Notes: generated by a model from the sequence alone, not told the origin. Positions 25,447 through 40,861 are shown, numbered from the stretch's first letter. The stretch is 58,662 bases of DNA from Thermomucor indicae-seudaticae (GCA_000787465.1 JSYX01000176.1:1-58662); one strand, 5' to 3'. Translations and numbers: made by a program.

Positions 25447-27573
25447 ATGGCTTTCCGTGCTTTTGGTCTCAGGAACGTCGCCCCGCGAGTCTCACTCGCT
25501 GCTCGCCATCCAGTAAGCTCTGCTTCTAACCAGGGTGCTAAGATATACACACAAACCATAAACACTCCTTTCTCTTGTTTAAAGATGGTCCGTCGTACCA
25601 TGGCATCGACTAGCCCTATTACACCCAAAACACCAGTGGACCCGAATGCACCTGGTCCTATGCTCCGTTACCAAGCCAATCTGCCCAAGCTGCCTGTGCC
25701 TCCCCTCCAGGCAACTTTACAAAAGTACCTCAGAAGCGTTCGTCCTTTACTCAGCGATGAAGACTACAAAAAGACGGAGCAAGCCGTGCGTGAATTCGAA
25801 ACGTCCGGTGCTGGAGTCAAGTTGCAGGAACGACTTGAGGCCCGCGCCAAGGATCCATCGGTCGTCAACTGGCTTGAGGACTGGTGGCTTGAATCGGCAT
25901 ACATGGGTTACCGTGACCCGGTCGTTATCTATGTCAGTTACTTCTTTTATTACAAGGATGACAAGTTGCGCAAGGAGCCTGCCAAGCGCGCCGCCGCCAT
26001 TACGACTGCTGCCCTGGAATTCAAGAAGCAAATTGTCGAGTAAGTTCTATATATCGTTCGCCCTTAGAGACATCTCTTTTACTCTTTTCAAAAAAAGAAA
26101 AACGTTGGAACCAGAGTATGCGAAAGGAGAACCGATGTGCATGGATTCATACAAGTACATGTTCAACAACTGTCGTATCCCGAAAAAGCCCGCGGACGTC
26201 GAGGTGGCATTTGATCCTGTAAAGAATAATCATGTGATTGCGATCCGGAAAAACAAGTTTTACGTCATCGATACTGTCCATAACGGCCACCAGTTGTCGA
26301 CCAACGAGTTGCAAAAGCAGTTTGAGCGTGTGATTGAGGCTGCTGGCAATGACAAAGGGTTGCCTCTTGGTGTCTTGACTGCAGAAAACCGTGACAAGTG
26401 GACAGAGGTAATCGATTACAGTTTGCGTCTGTGCGACTTTGAAAAGAAACTCAAAGCAATATACATATATAGTACCGGGATGCTCTTCTGGCTATCAGCC
26501 CAGAGAACAAGACAGTACTGGAAAAGATCGAGTCGTCGTCGTTTGTCGTGTGCCTGGACGATGCCACTCCCGTGACCCGTGACGAAGGTTCGCGTGCATG
26601 CTGGCACGGCGATGGCCGCAACCGATTCTTTGACAAGCCACTGCAGTTCATTGTGTTTGACAATGGCAAGGCCGGTTTCATGGGCGAGCATTCGTGTATG
26701 GACGGTACCGCGACGTGTCGTCTGAACGAGTACGTGTGCGACAGTCTGGCCAGGGGCACAGTCGACCACGGACCGGCTGAAGTTAGATCCGACCTGCCTG
26801 CACCCCAGGAACTCAAGTTCCACGTAAACGATGCGATTCTCAAGGCGGTGGAATCCGCCGAAGCCAACTTTGATGCCCTGGTCGCCAAACACGACCTGAC
26901 CGTCCTGGCGTACCAGGCGTACGGCAAGGACCAGATCAAGAAGTTCCGTGCCTCGCCCGATGGCTTCACCCAGATGGTGATCCAGCTTGCCTACTACAAG
27001 ATGTTTGGCACGTGCCGCCCCACGTATGAATCCGCACAGACGCGCAAGTTCCAGCGCGGACGCACCGAGACCTCGCGCACCGTGAGCGCCGAATCGATTG
27101 CGTTCTGCAGGGCCATGGAGGACGTCAACGTCTCGCGCGAGGACAAGATTGCCGCGTTCCGAGCGGCCATCAAGGCTCAGGGCGCCTACATGGCCGACTG
27201 CGTCAACGCCCACGGCGTGGATCGTCACTTGTTTGGTCTCAAGAAATCCATTTTGCCAGGTGAATCTGTCCCGTCCCTCTTCACGGACCCGGCTTACGCC
27301 TATTCATCCCACTGGTACTTGTCAACCTCCCAGCTCTCGTCGGAATACTTTGATGGCTACGGTTGGGGCCAGGTGGTCAATGACGGCTTTGGCGTCGCTT
27401 ACATGATCAAGAAACGCGCGCTCCAGTTTAATGTCGCGAGTGTCAAGGACCTCGAAGTCCACGGCAAAAAGTACATCAATGGCACCCATCACTTTAAGCA
27501 GTGCCTGGAAGACGCTGCGAATGAGCTCGGTGAGCTCTTGGCTACCGAGTTGCCTGCCGATGCCAAATTGTAA
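25447..27573 (+). CDS. Carnitine O-acetyltransferase, mitochondrial and peroxisomal (CAT2-like)
   Basis: Transfers acetyl groups between CoA and carnitine, linking peroxisomal beta-oxidation to mitochondria. From ATG 25447 the N-terminus (MAFRAFGLRNVAPRVSLAAR) is a matrix presequence; the protein ends in AKL, a type 1 peroxisomal signal, as in yeast Cat2. Conserved segments include LPKLPVPPLQATLQKYL, WLEDWWLESAYMGYRDPVV, the catalytic His in GFMGEHSCMDGTA, YGKDQIKKFRASPDGF (CoA site), TETSRTVSAES (carnitine site) and STSQLSSEYFDGYGWGQV. Introns at ~26040-26095 (joins QIVE to KTLEP) and ~26409-26475 (joins WTE to YRDALLA) are required. A 72-nt, stop-free, phase-0 candidate intron (25513-25584) lies in the presequence and would place an ATG first in the next exon. 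Codon bias is strong, suggesting high expression. Confidence 0.95.
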
Positions 27574-27583
27574 ATATATCTCT

Positions 27584-27585
<2 letters not shown>

Positions 27586-27615
<30 letters not shown>
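27586..27615. repeat. (AT)n microsatellite
   Basis: An uninterrupted alternating AT tract of about 15 units in the 3' UTR region of the carnitine acetyltransferase gene, just after its stop codon. Confidence 0.9.
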
Positions 27616-27619
<4 letters not shown>

Positions 27620-27687
27620 TTCCCTACTCCCGTCCTTTGTAATATCCTTGTTTTATTTGAAGTTTTGGCGACTTATGAATGAATAGA

Positions 27688-27790
27688 TTATCTCCGCGTG
27701 TTCCACTTTTCCACATACTCACTAGGGTCGACGGCGCTGCCATCAGATTGTGGAATGACTCGAATGCCATTGCGGAGCATTTGACCGTAG
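27688..27790 (-). other. Orphan exon-like frame
   Basis: On the minus strand a frame reads YGQMLRNGIRVIPQSDGSAV then DPSEYVEKWNTRR and a TAA at 27690-27688. Composition and absence of low complexity make it look like a genuine C-terminal exon. An acceptor (GACATAG) precedes it, but no partner exon is recognisable between it and LIS1, whose own stop lies upstream at 28234 on the same strand. It could be the last exon of a small gene, or a relic. No function is assigned. Confidence 0.3.
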
Positions 27791-28233
27791 CTATGTCTTA
27801 CTGAACAAGTGCTTAGTGGGTGACTAATAATCTAGCACTGCTCAATCAAGCACCAAAAAGAAAAACCAGCCGTTGTATTGGTGGCAAAAGAAGAATGGGA
27901 TTAGAGTACAAGACTGAAAACCTATATAAAAGAAGAAGAAAATGATTCTACGCTATAAGTTTGTACTAAAGAGAGAGAGAGAGACAGAGATAGAGAAGAA
28001 AAAGCGCGTTTGGTATAATCGTGCATATATAAGAAGGGAGGCGAGGGGATGTACAAACCAATATGTCGAGGATAAAAAAAAGTAGACCCTTTTTCTTTTC
28101 CTCTTTCATAAAAAGAAAAAAAAAGAAAAAAGTAGAAAAAAAGAATATACACGCAGAAAACGCCTTTTGGGTATGCACTGATCATTATTAAAGCAAAAGA
28201 AGTAGCTCCCATTTTTCCCTCTTGCTCTCTCCT

Positions 28234-29882
28234 TTATCGGCATTGCCAGACCTTGACTGTTTGATCCACACTACCCGTGGCAACCACAGGACTTATATGG
28301 CAGTACCTAAACGCACAGCATGAGAAAGGGCTCAGAAATCAGAAGCGCTAGGTGACTTACGCTATGCAAGTGACAAAGTGTTCATGTGCTTCCAGGGTCT
28401 TCATGCAACGTCCCGTCTTCAAGTCCCACACCTTGATCGTCTTATCATCCGAAGCACTCAATAGGTATTTGCCACTAGGATGCACCACTAAACCACGGAC
28501 CCAATTGTCATGGCCAACTAGTGAGTGCAGCAACTGTCCACTGCTATCCCACAGCTTGATCGTCTTGTCTCTAGATCCGGTAATCACATACCGACCTGGT
28601 GCGTTTTGATCTTTTGCCTTGCCCTTTCGGAATAACTTGAGTCTTATCATCAAAATGTGTCCTGCTTTTTTCTTGATTTACCTCGTCGACACCCAAAAGC
28701 TCTTGAATATATGGATACGCATTGATAGGAACGAAGATGGCACACTCCACTACGTGTTCATGACCACGCAGCTCTACTTTGGTTTCGCCCGTCTGCGTGT
28801 CCCAAATACGAGAAGTCTAGCAAATTCCATGGTCCGTCGATATACCGAATTTGGACATGCAACTCTCACTTAACACAAACCTGATCATTGGATGCAGTCA
28901 CCAATAGCCGACCGTCTTCGCTAGGCACCACTGATCGGACCCATTCCAGATGACCAGTGTAAGTCTTGGTACAATAACTGAAATATCAGGTTAGCTCAGC
29001 TGTATCGGGTCAAGATAAGAAGCATATACGTACCCAGAGGCAAATTCCCAAATCTTAATGGTCTTATCGCGTGATGCGGAAACGATCTTGTCACCCGAAG
29101 GCAAGAATGCTACAGACGAGACGCTGTGATCGTGGCCATACAACGTCTTGATGCACTTGTAGTCGTTATTTACGTCCCAAACTTTGATGGTAAGATCCGC
29201 CGAGCAGGATACTACGGCGATGATAAGAAAATGATGCAGGTTGTATAGATAATAGAGAGAGACTTGCCTAGATAATTTCCCTTCGGATCAAAAGCAAGGT
29301 CCTGGACAGCCTTGGTATGACCCTTGAGTGTGCGCTCGAAATCACCCGTCTCGTAATCCCAAATTTTGATTGTCGTGTCTTCGGACGCCGAGGCTAAGAT
29401 TTGGTAAACCGGATGAAACGCTACGCGGGTGATTGGGCTGCGATGTCCTGTCAGCTCATGTCTTTCGGGCGGACGAGGAATCCAGTCCACCGAGCTGGTC
29501 TGCTTGCGCACTGGCGCATTATTGAGTTCCTCCTGCATCTGCGCCGTTTTGCTTTCGAGTTCCATAATCTACAAGGTTGTTGCATTAGGTTTGACCAAAA
29601 AGAAAAACTATATAGCTTGAACCTTTTTCTGCAATCGAATCACCGAAGTCCATTTCTTTTCCAGTAATCCAGCATACTTGGTCTTTGGATCCGGAGTGAA
29701 ATCAACATTCTGTGTCTCGTTCTTTAGAGCAAGAAATGATTCTGAAAATCCACTCGCATTCAGGTAGTCGAGAATCGCCTTGTGCCTATATATAATGACA
29801 TTAAGTAAGAGAGAAAGCTTGTGCCAGATTCCTAATAAACTCACAGCTCATCTCGCTGACGTTCAGAAAGTATAGTCGTCAT
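28234..29882 (-). CDS. LIS1/Pac1 nuclear distribution protein
   Basis: Dynein regulator that acts with NudE and dynactin at microtubule plus ends in nuclear migration. It starts at ATG 29882 ([13 protein letters not shown]). The LisH motif follows ([20 protein letters not shown]), then a coiled coil ([18 protein letters not shown]) and seven WD40 repeats, for example [80 protein letters not shown] and the last repeat [14 protein letters not shown] before the TAA at 28234. About six short introns separate the exons. Length and domain order match the LIS1 family. Confidence 0.95.
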
Positions 29883-30714
29883 TGCACGCGCGTCTCTTAA
29901 AAAATGTGGTCAATCTGTCAGCTATTCCGCAATAAGGTACAAGAAAGAAGAAGAAAATTTAAAGACGCGAATGTCAGCAAAGTGTAAAAAAGAGCAAGGG
30001 AAGAAGAGAAGTAAATGCTTACGTACTTGTTTATTATTCTTTTTTACGGTAAGAGAAAGAAAAAGAAGTGTATTGGTTCAGGCTGCTCTTGCGTTCTTCT
30101 CTTTTCGTCTTCCTTATTCTGTCCTTTTCGCCCTCGCCCTTGCCCTTCTTCCCGGGGGCGGCGGGGTTCCGGCACCCTTTCTCTCTGGTTCCGAAAATTC
30201 AATCCAATCAAATGCAATCGGGCCTGTGTCATGCGCTCGCTCAGCGTCCTTTCCCCGCCACTTGTTCGTTTCAGATGCATGTGCGCACTTGCAAGAGTTT
30301 AAAGACGGGAAACTATCTGGTGGTTGCTCTCTTTTCTTTCCATTTCTTATCCAAAATAACACTCGATGTGAGGTGGTTATAATGAGGGCAAGAAGAGCTC
30401 TTGCTTTCTTTGTTAGATAACAAATGCCGGATGCAGCACGCTGGAATTCAATTTACTCTCTCGGCATACAGGGCAAATGACGGATACATGACAAGAATGT
30501 CTACGGGGTATGAACACGTAAAAGACGTTAAGCCCAACCACGGCAAGTACCTCAAGTGGATCCACTCGCCGGCGCACCGTAGTGCCTTGGCGGCTTCACA
30601 ACATGTAGTCCAGTGTAGCAGTTGACTGGCTATATATAATTTGAGGGTTGCGAAGTGCAAGGCTTCCAACCCTCCGGAAGACATCTTGTCAGCAGCCGGA
30701 GTACGCAAAAGAGA
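29883..30714. other. Pyrimidine-rich region upstream of LIS1, no gene called
   Basis: The plus strand has a 149-codon open frame (29971-30420) and overlapping frames in other phases, but the sequence is skewed (TTCTTTT..., CCCTCGCCCTTGCCC...) and no domain, start context or splice pattern supports a gene. More likely promoter and leader of LIS1. Confidence 0.4.
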
Positions 30715-31669
30715 CTAATGTACAAAGTAAGAGTCATATATGGATAAAAGAGAAACACAAGGATCGACTTGAAGAGTGTGCTTGATCTGTGTATATACAG
30801 CTTGGTGACGGTGAAGCGACGGATAACACTTGCAGACCTCGAAACTCGACATAGAATACTCAAAAACAGTAGTATCAAGCGCCGTTGGGTGAGTAGAAAG
30901 GTTTGATACCTGCTAAGTGTCTGCCCGAGTGCACCAGACGGAATGACAATTGCCGTCCAAAGAGTCTCAGCGACATGTAGCAAAAGAAAAATATACGACA
31001 TCTTTTTAAAAGAATGATAACTGACCTTTTCTGTAATTGAAACGACTCAAAGAGAAAGCGCCTTCATAAGACACCAATCAGTCCGAAATTGAACGTTGAT
31101 ATGGAGACGCACTTACGGTAATCAGCTCTCACGTATTGCAATTTCCTTGTTTGAACGTAAAGGATGGCAAGCATAGGCAACAGCACAATGGCCTGTCTTT
31201 CCGTATAAAACTACATGGAGTTCAGAAATAAACAGAAATTGATGTCATTTGAACGATTGCCATACGGCGTCGTTGAAGCCGCTAGTTGATTGTCGCCTTC
31301 AGTCAGTCGAATGAGCTTGAAAGCCAGCACAATCAGGCGATGCGCACAAGAGCCTGTCAACGGCGTTCATGGATGGCAAAACTTCGTGCGTGTTAATTTT
31401 GCAAACATATACAAGGAGAAAGCGAAGAACCAGGAGACAAAACAGCGAAAAAGAACGATAATAAGTCCTTGTACAGAACGGCACAGACTCATATTGGAAA
31501 CCTGTTGAGGAGCGAAATACGAAACAAGCCCGTTGTCAGAAAGGCACTTTTGCAAAGAATTGAAGATTGCGGGATTATAATCACGGATGCTATTAGCGAG
31601 ATTGCTCTAATAGCAAAGTTGCAACTTATTACTTACATCAGGAGCCGCTTTAACCGGATCCATCATCAT
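30715..31669 (-). CDS. Putative multi-pass membrane protein, family not resolved
   Basis: Minus-strand exons read from an ATG triplet at 31669 (MMMDPVKAAPD, GTAAGT donor) through SNLANSIRDYNPAIFNSLQK, QGLIIVLFRCFVSWFFAFSL (hydrophobic helix), GFNDA + FYTERQAIVLLPMLAILYVQ (second helix), MSYIFLLLHVAETLWTAIVI (third helix) and a Cys/His-containing tail ending YDSYFVH at 30715. Donor and acceptor phases agree for several joins (31,2xx, 31,1xx, 30,9xx), but the join near 31,290-31,400 has more than one solution. At least three membrane helices are visible. A fungal GPCR-like, RTA1-like or chaperone-like membrane protein are all possible. I cannot name it. Confidence 0.4.
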
Positions 31670-32063
31670 ATCAGTGTCGCTGTAATACCATAGCGTTATA
31701 AAAGATAAACTGAAGCCAGAGACGTTTTCTTTTTCAAATACCTTTAATTGTCTTTGCAAAAAACAGAAACGCTCTTAAAGCATAACTGCGGGCACAATAA
31801 ATGGTTAAAGAAGTGTTAGGCATACATCGTGTCGACGTAAACCTGAATGAGTTGAAGCATCAGTTCGTAGATGGAAACACTGGCGTAAGGGAAGGCGATT
31901 TGTATCACTGCATGATAAAGGCTTTCTTAATTTTTTCCTTTTTATCCTTCAAGTGAAAGAAGAGATTAATAAGAGAGGGAAAAACGGTTAAAGAGAGAGA
32001 GTGTGTGTATACATCTAATAATACCGGGAAAGAAGAAGAGACAACTTTTTATACACGAGAAGC
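31670..32063. other. Intergenic, no gene seen
   Basis: About 390 bp upstream of the membrane-protein gene and downstream of the PKC stop. It is AT-rich, with a GAGAGAGAGTGTGTGTAT simple-repeat patch near 31994-32011. No coding signal seen. Confidence 0.4.
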
Positions 32064-36002
<3,939 letters not shown>

Positions 36003-36572
36003 TGTAAGGTCCCAATCTGTAAGGTGACAAGTTTAAAGCAGGGTGACGTGTGATGATTACGAGTAGCTGTAAAAGTTTTATTTCTTTTTCTTTGTTTCGT
36101 TTCGAAGCATTTAGTCCATGGGCAGTAGCGAGATGATGGTGCCGCAAGATTACCTTGTTTTCTCTCTCTCTTTCACTTTTGCCCTCTTTTTTGTCGTTGA
36201 GAAGCAAAAGAGGTTATGCGTGGCAGGGTGGGCTTTCTTATATATAAGTCAGCAAAGTAAGAAATATATATATGTTTCGGTTATGTTATTCCCCTCGCCC
36301 CTTTTCGTACAAGAGTAATAGGCGTTGGAAAGTAAAAAGCTTGGTTGCCGAAAAAAGCGGTGGAAGAAAAGGGAAAGGGGGATTTTTGGGATGCCTGTTC
36401 CTTCATTTTAAGCCCCGAGGTGACACATACAGCACACAGGCAACAGCAAAAGGAAAGGGGAACTGAATCATGCATGCAATGCAACAACAGGATGAAAAGA
36501 CGTCTCTACCTCTATATGCTGTACAAAAAAAGAAAAAAATATATACATATGCATTTGTATCTATGCAACAAA
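36003..36572. promoter_or_regulatory. PKC1 upstream region and carrier 3' flank
   Basis: About 570 bp. The part next to PKC1 should hold its promoter and leader; a TTACAG-like acceptor sits ~15 bp upstream of the ATG. Purine runs and an ATATATAT tract (36264-36273) are present. Open frames here (for example minus 36403-36732) are not supported by any motif. Confidence 0.4.
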
Positions 36573-37868
36573 TTATGCGCCCTTCAACCACAGGAGACCG
36601 TTTTTTGTTTTCTCGTACACAAAGAAGGTCAAGGAGATGGCCGGAACCGCCTTGACAAGGGATACACTTAAACCTCTGTATAAGCTGCTCAGGCCTTCTT
36701 GCTCCACAATGACTTTCAGACATTTCAACCATGACCGAGATGCGTATTCTGGTATTGACTCGATGACATAGTCCTTCCGATGAGGGCCCTGTACCTGCAA
36801 CCTTTTTCTGACCATATCCATAGGATAAACCGCCGTCTTCGACACCACGCCCGACAATGCGCCACTGAGGATATCATGGAACGGCTTTTGATTTTCTGGA
36901 AGTACATGATTTTCCTGAAAGCATATATCAGCCCCTTTCTTTCTTTCCGAGAACAAACAACAACATTTACCCTCGCCTTTTTAAATGCTTTTGCAATACC
37001 GTCGTAACTCGCAAACACCAGACCCATGTACGGCATGATCTGAATGACGGCCGGCCAAAAGCCCCAATAAAATCCGGCCATCCCTTCTGTTCTGTAAATC
37101 AGCTTTGTTGCTTGCAGCAGGCCTGTATAATGCTACGGTTGTTTCACATCAGTTTCTTGTCGGATTATTCAATTGTCTTGTTCTCGCCTTACTTTAACAT
37201 TTCCTTGCATTGCAAATCGAGTCCTTAATAGGTCCAGTGGATAGGTTGCTGCCGTGGCCGCGCTACTAGCCACCATGCCACCCACAAATGATTTGACGGA
37301 TCCCGGTATCACATTTTTCCGATCCTAATATTTGCCGCGAGTGAGTAAATTCCTCGCCTTTTAAGCTTTTCGTTGTTTCGGGATTTACCAATTTTTCAAG
37401 GACAAGCTCAACTTCACGAAAGGCACAAAATTCAACAGCATTGTACAAGAGATAAAGATATTCCGCTGCCAGGTTTCCCTTGTACAATCCCTTTAAACGG
37501 TTGCTTTTTTAGCCGGTTTCTCTCTTTCGCTTTTCGCTCCTTCTCAAATTGTTTACCGCAATACCCTCTTCACGTAATATTCTCCGCAATGCTGGTATCA
37601 TGCTTGGATATTTGACGTTGGTAATGCTAGCAGAAGCAGTCGAAAAACGTAAAGGCGTTGTGGGATGAGACTGGATTTGCATGCGGATCTTGATCACGTC
37701 TAATGGCGCCGTAAAGAATCTACACTTGCGATCCTCTCACTCAATTGAGTAACTGTCGAACTGAAGTTTTTATGCTTTTCTGGCTGACCTCGACACGACG
37801 CCTGCCGTGGCGCCACAGAATGCTGCTTCATAACTGTTCAGACGCGCGTCGGAAATGTAGGAAGGCAT
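36573..37868 (-). CDS. Mitochondrial carrier, thiamine pyrophosphate (TPC1/SLC25A19) type
   Basis: Inner-membrane carrier, probably importing thiamine pyrophosphate. It starts at ATG 37868 ([20 protein letters not shown]). Three ~100-residue repeats each carry a carrier signature: [32 protein letters not shown] and [16 protein letters not shown]. Second-half motifs such as [40 protein letters not shown] and [10 protein letters not shown] fit the TPC branch, which also favours this substrate. Six exons joined by short introns. The stop is at 36573-36575. The protein is about the usual 300-plus residues. Exact substrate is inferred from similarity; TPP would serve the 2-oxoglutarate and pyruvate dehydrogenases, one subunit of which (KGD4) is encoded next door. 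Confidence 0.85.
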
Positions 37869-38196
37869 GTCAAAGGAAGTGAAGGGTGTGTGTTCGGAGT
37901 TGAGCACAGACGGAAAGGGCCCCTTTACGTTTATACGACGCCATTAGCACACGACTCGAGCCTTTATTCTAGTACCTTCCACCTCTTTCGATTCAAGCTC
38001 GTGTTTCTCATAAATGTGAGTCAGAATCTTGCAAAAGAAAAGCATTCGGCACGAACCGCTCAATATCCACAGTTAAGCGCATATGAAGGAAGGGGCATCT
38101 CATTTGACTGACGTTTACGCAAAGGATATCGTACACAAAATGTGAAAAGTAAATCTATTGCATCACGGGTTATAAAATGAAAAATCAAGAGAAATG
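37869..38196. other. Intergenic between carrier and KGD4, no gene seen
   Basis: About 330 bp, expected to hold the carrier promoter and the KGD4 3' UTR. No supported coding sequence. Confidence 0.4.
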
Positions 38197-38608
38197 TTAG
38201 AAGAACAACGAGGCACCACCAGACTATATCAGAAGGACAGGGTCAGACGCGGAATAAAACGGACCGTGATGGTTCGGTTTACCTCGATAGCCTCCATTTC
38301 CGCTTCCGAGATGGGTGCCCGACGGTAACGTGCAGGCAATTGACTAAATTCAATGGCTCCCTTCGAATACGTAGGCTGAGGCTTAGGCTGAAGCTTAGGA
38401 GCACTTGCCTTGGCGACGTGCTTTTCAAGATTAGCTGGCGTCAAGGGGTGGGGTCCGACATGGTGTGGTGCGTCTAAATGAGGTTGATTAAGTTTGCTAT
38501 GGTTTGGCTTGATTCTCTGCAACAATTACCCTTCCACAGTTGTGCCCTTGAGCCAATAAACTGAATAAGTGGTTTATGAGCAGCACGAGAGATCAATGAA
38601 GGGCGCAT
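38197..38608 (-). CDS. KGD4: KGD4/MRPS36-like subunit of 2-oxoglutarate dehydrogenase
   Basis: Small mitochondrial adaptor that anchors E3 to the E1-E2 core of the 2-oxoglutarate dehydrogenase complex (once named ribosomal protein Ymr31/S36). Three exons (38608-38530, 38473-38283, 38223-38197) sum to 297 nt, 98 residues. The N-terminus MRPSLISRAAHKPLIQFIGS has the conserved KPLIxFxGxR motif that binds the core. The middle is Pro/Lys-rich, and the C-terminus has FSQLPARYRRAPISEAEMEA + IESGGASLFF, the E3-binding LPxRYRRxPxxxxExExIxSGGA signature. The last exon codes only for SGGASLFF. Upstream sequence suggests divergence from the coiled-coil gene at 39444. Confidence 0.9.
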
Positions 38609-39443
38609 AATGTTAGGTTAGTGCAAAAGAAACGTCTCGAGTTTATCTCTCGAAATTGTACGCTTGAAGACCGGGCTACAAAGAGAAAGTCCGACCCGTA
38701 ATGAATCTCCAAGCAATGACATCTCCAAACACATGGTTGCCATCTATATCACTACCTGGTATATGATTAATGATTACAAGTTGTGCCACGTATAATTCGA
38801 GCGTATCCCGTGACATTTCTTCATATGATATTGCCATTGAACCAGCTGACCGGTCAAGCCCTATGAAAAGACATGTGTCAAAACCGGAAAAGATTGCTTC
38901 GGGGACCCAGTAATCCATCGAATGCTACGTCATTTCTCTCAGAGCACACAGCACGTTGTTGCCTCACCCAGATATATACAGGCTGAGCATAGACTTTAAA
39001 AGGGATGTTTATTGTGTCACACCACTTTTTTAGGCTGTGCCATGTGTGGGGGGTTTGCTTTTGCAGGTTAAATTTTGTAAAAAGGCGTCTCTTCTTTCCT
39101 CTGTCCCTTCTTTTCTTCTACTTTATTTCTATTAATCCCACACCCCTCTCCTTCATTTCTCATCTACTTTTTCTAATTTATAATCTATTCTAAACCGAGT
39201 CTCGCTGGGATCTCGAGAAACACGGTCTCTTTGGGTTGCTTGCGTTCATGCAGCAGTAAATGAATCATACCGAGGAAGTTGCCCAGGTAACAATAGAATG
39301 GGACACGTCATGGGCAAAAGACGTTGACCCTCTGTTTCGGTAGCTGTCTTTGGGTGATTCAAAGTTCAAATCGCATTCTTTACGAGCAAAGTTACCAGGG
39401 CGAGGTAGTAAAGTTTGGTTTTCGTGATGAATGGCGAGTCTAA
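38609..39443. other. Divergent intergenic region with one doubtful small frame
   Basis: About 830 bp between KGD4 and the coiled-coil gene. A minus-strand frame at 38676-38918 (80 codons, MDYWVPEAIFSGFDTCLFIG...) has protein-like composition but no motif. The 39,090-39,190 part is a long pyrimidine-rich tract followed by AATTTATAATC, possibly a core promoter. Confidence 0.35.
38676..38918 (-). CDS. Small hypothetical frame, 80 residues
   Basis: An intronless ATG-to-stop frame upstream of KGD4. The residues (GLDRSAGSMAISYEEMSRDT, VAQLVIINHIPGSDIDGNHV) are not low complexity and have mixed composition, so a real small gene is possible. There is no recognised domain, membrane segment or signal peptide. 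It might also be an upstream exon or a relic. Confidence 0.2.
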   Translation of the reverse strand: MDYWVPEAIFSGFDTCLFIGLDRSAGSMAISYEEMSRDTLELYVAQLVIINHIPGSDIDGNHVFGDVIAWRFITGRTFSL

Positions 39444-40861
39444 ATGCGCATAAAAGAAGACTGTAATGGTATAAAGCCATTGTCGAGAAGCCATACTTTG
39501 AATCGAGAGAACACGAGCGGCGCTATTGCTGCAGTTATGCGCGACAACGACGACGACGACGCCTTTCAAAACCTGGAAGACTATCCCCGTCGATTTGGGG
39601 TCAAGGTAATTTGCAAGCAGAAACAGGGGCACGTGAAAGTTATTGTTATATTTTGACACTGAAAGGGCGTTCAGCCATGTGGGTCGTACTCTGTACCTAT
39701 TCGGTCGCCTTCCCATCGACCTCTTTCGCTACCATCTTCCGTCTTGGACGACGACGAACGTGCCAGATTTATACGTGAAATCGAACAAGCCAAAGACGAG
39801 TTGATTCGCTTTCGTAACGACATGAATGGTTTAGCAAAGCAGATGAATGGCATGGCAATTGACCTCGTAAGTTGCTTTGGGAGGCGCTATATCTTTTTGG
39901 CTGTAGCTGATGAACGTACTCGTGACATGTTATAGAAAGACTCAAAGGATCGAGTATGTACGTATGCTCAAAAGCTAGGTAACGTTGTCAAGTCAGTGAC
40001 CACGACCTGTCTCATGCATAAACCCTTTTCGTTGTGTAGTGGAGATTGAGCATGACTTAACCGCAACGCAAGAGGTCAATGTGGACTTGCAGGTCTTGCT
40101 GGAAAAAGCTGTCAAGACGCAGAAAGAGTCTGACGGTCAAACTACTAATATGATAAGAAATATGCATTTGGATTTAGCCAGTGTAAGGTTTGGGCGTTTC
40201 TTCAAGGTTATTGGCGCAGATATACTAAACAAAAAGGGATGGAATATAGATTGTTCACGAAAACAGCCAGCTAAAAGAACGTTTGACGACCATCGCAGCC
40301 CACCAACGAAAACATCAAGGCAACGTTCTTGATGTTGGTGAAAAAATGCGAGAATATGCACTTATGCTTGAGCAGGCTCAAGGGACCATCCAACTACTGC
40401 AGGGAGGACCTCGGTCATCGTCGTCCCGGGTATTAATGCGCACGCGAGAAGATATTATGAATGCATTATCGGTTCGAGACGACAGCTTGAGCTCTCGTCG
40501 AGCAAGCGATGTTTCTTCCATCTATTTAACGGAGGATGAAGAGGTTTCACGAATTGCTTCTCGAAAACCGTCCGAGACCACCACAGCTACGTCCATCTCA
40601 CCTATTCCGCAGCCCCAATCGAGTACTAGTCGTGCTGGTAGTATCTCACCAGAAGTCGCTGAGCTTTATCGGCATCGCATCATTCGTAGACGAACATCCC
40701 TTCCTGATGGCATTTCACCCTTGTTCAAAAAAGACGATTACACATCCAAAACGTCGCCTCAGCAGGGCCTGCGGCTACTGCTGCGGAACCAGGGCGGTCA
40801 TGGTTTGGGTCTGTCGTCTTTGACTGATTCGAAAAAGAATCGCATCAGCGAACGTGAATAA
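39444..40861 (+). CDS. Coiled-coil protein, function unknown
   Basis: Five exons are readable: MRIKEDCNGIKPLSRSHTLN...FGVK, then GVQPCGSYSVPIRSPSH...DDDERARFIREIEQAKDELI...MAIDL, a short KDSKDRVCTYAQKL exon, VEIEHDLTATQEVNVDLQVL...NMHLDLAS, and IVHENSQLKERLTTIAAHQR to the stop. The middle ~130 residues form a continuous coiled coil; the C-terminal third is Ser/Thr/Arg-rich (SRRASDVSSIYLTEDEEVSR, RRRTSLPDGISPLFKK) with likely phosphorylation sites. All intron phases agree. It resembles cytoskeletal or cell-polarity coiled-coil proteins in general layout, but I recognise no named family. The start at 39444 is the first ATG of the open exon. Confidence 0.65.

Larger units (their letters stand above)
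27574..28233. other. Convergent 3' intergenic region with simple repeats
   Basis: Lies between the stops of the carnitine acetyltransferase (plus) and LIS1 (minus) genes. It holds an (AT)n tract, an orphan exon-like frame (27688-27790, minus), GA-rich repeats (27970-27990) and a purine/A-rich block (28070-28150) matching long pyrimidine tracts on the minus strand. Confidence 0.45.

Noticed and set aside
26416..27228. Long minus-strand open frame (270 codons) opposite the carnitine acetyltransferase
   Set aside because: It is a mirror of a strongly codon-biased gene; the plus-strand protein is a clear family member and the antisense frame has no motif.
29971..30420. 149-codon plus-strand frame upstream of LIS1
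   Set aside because: Skewed pyrimidine-rich composition, overlapping frames in other phases and no domain; fits promoter or leader better.
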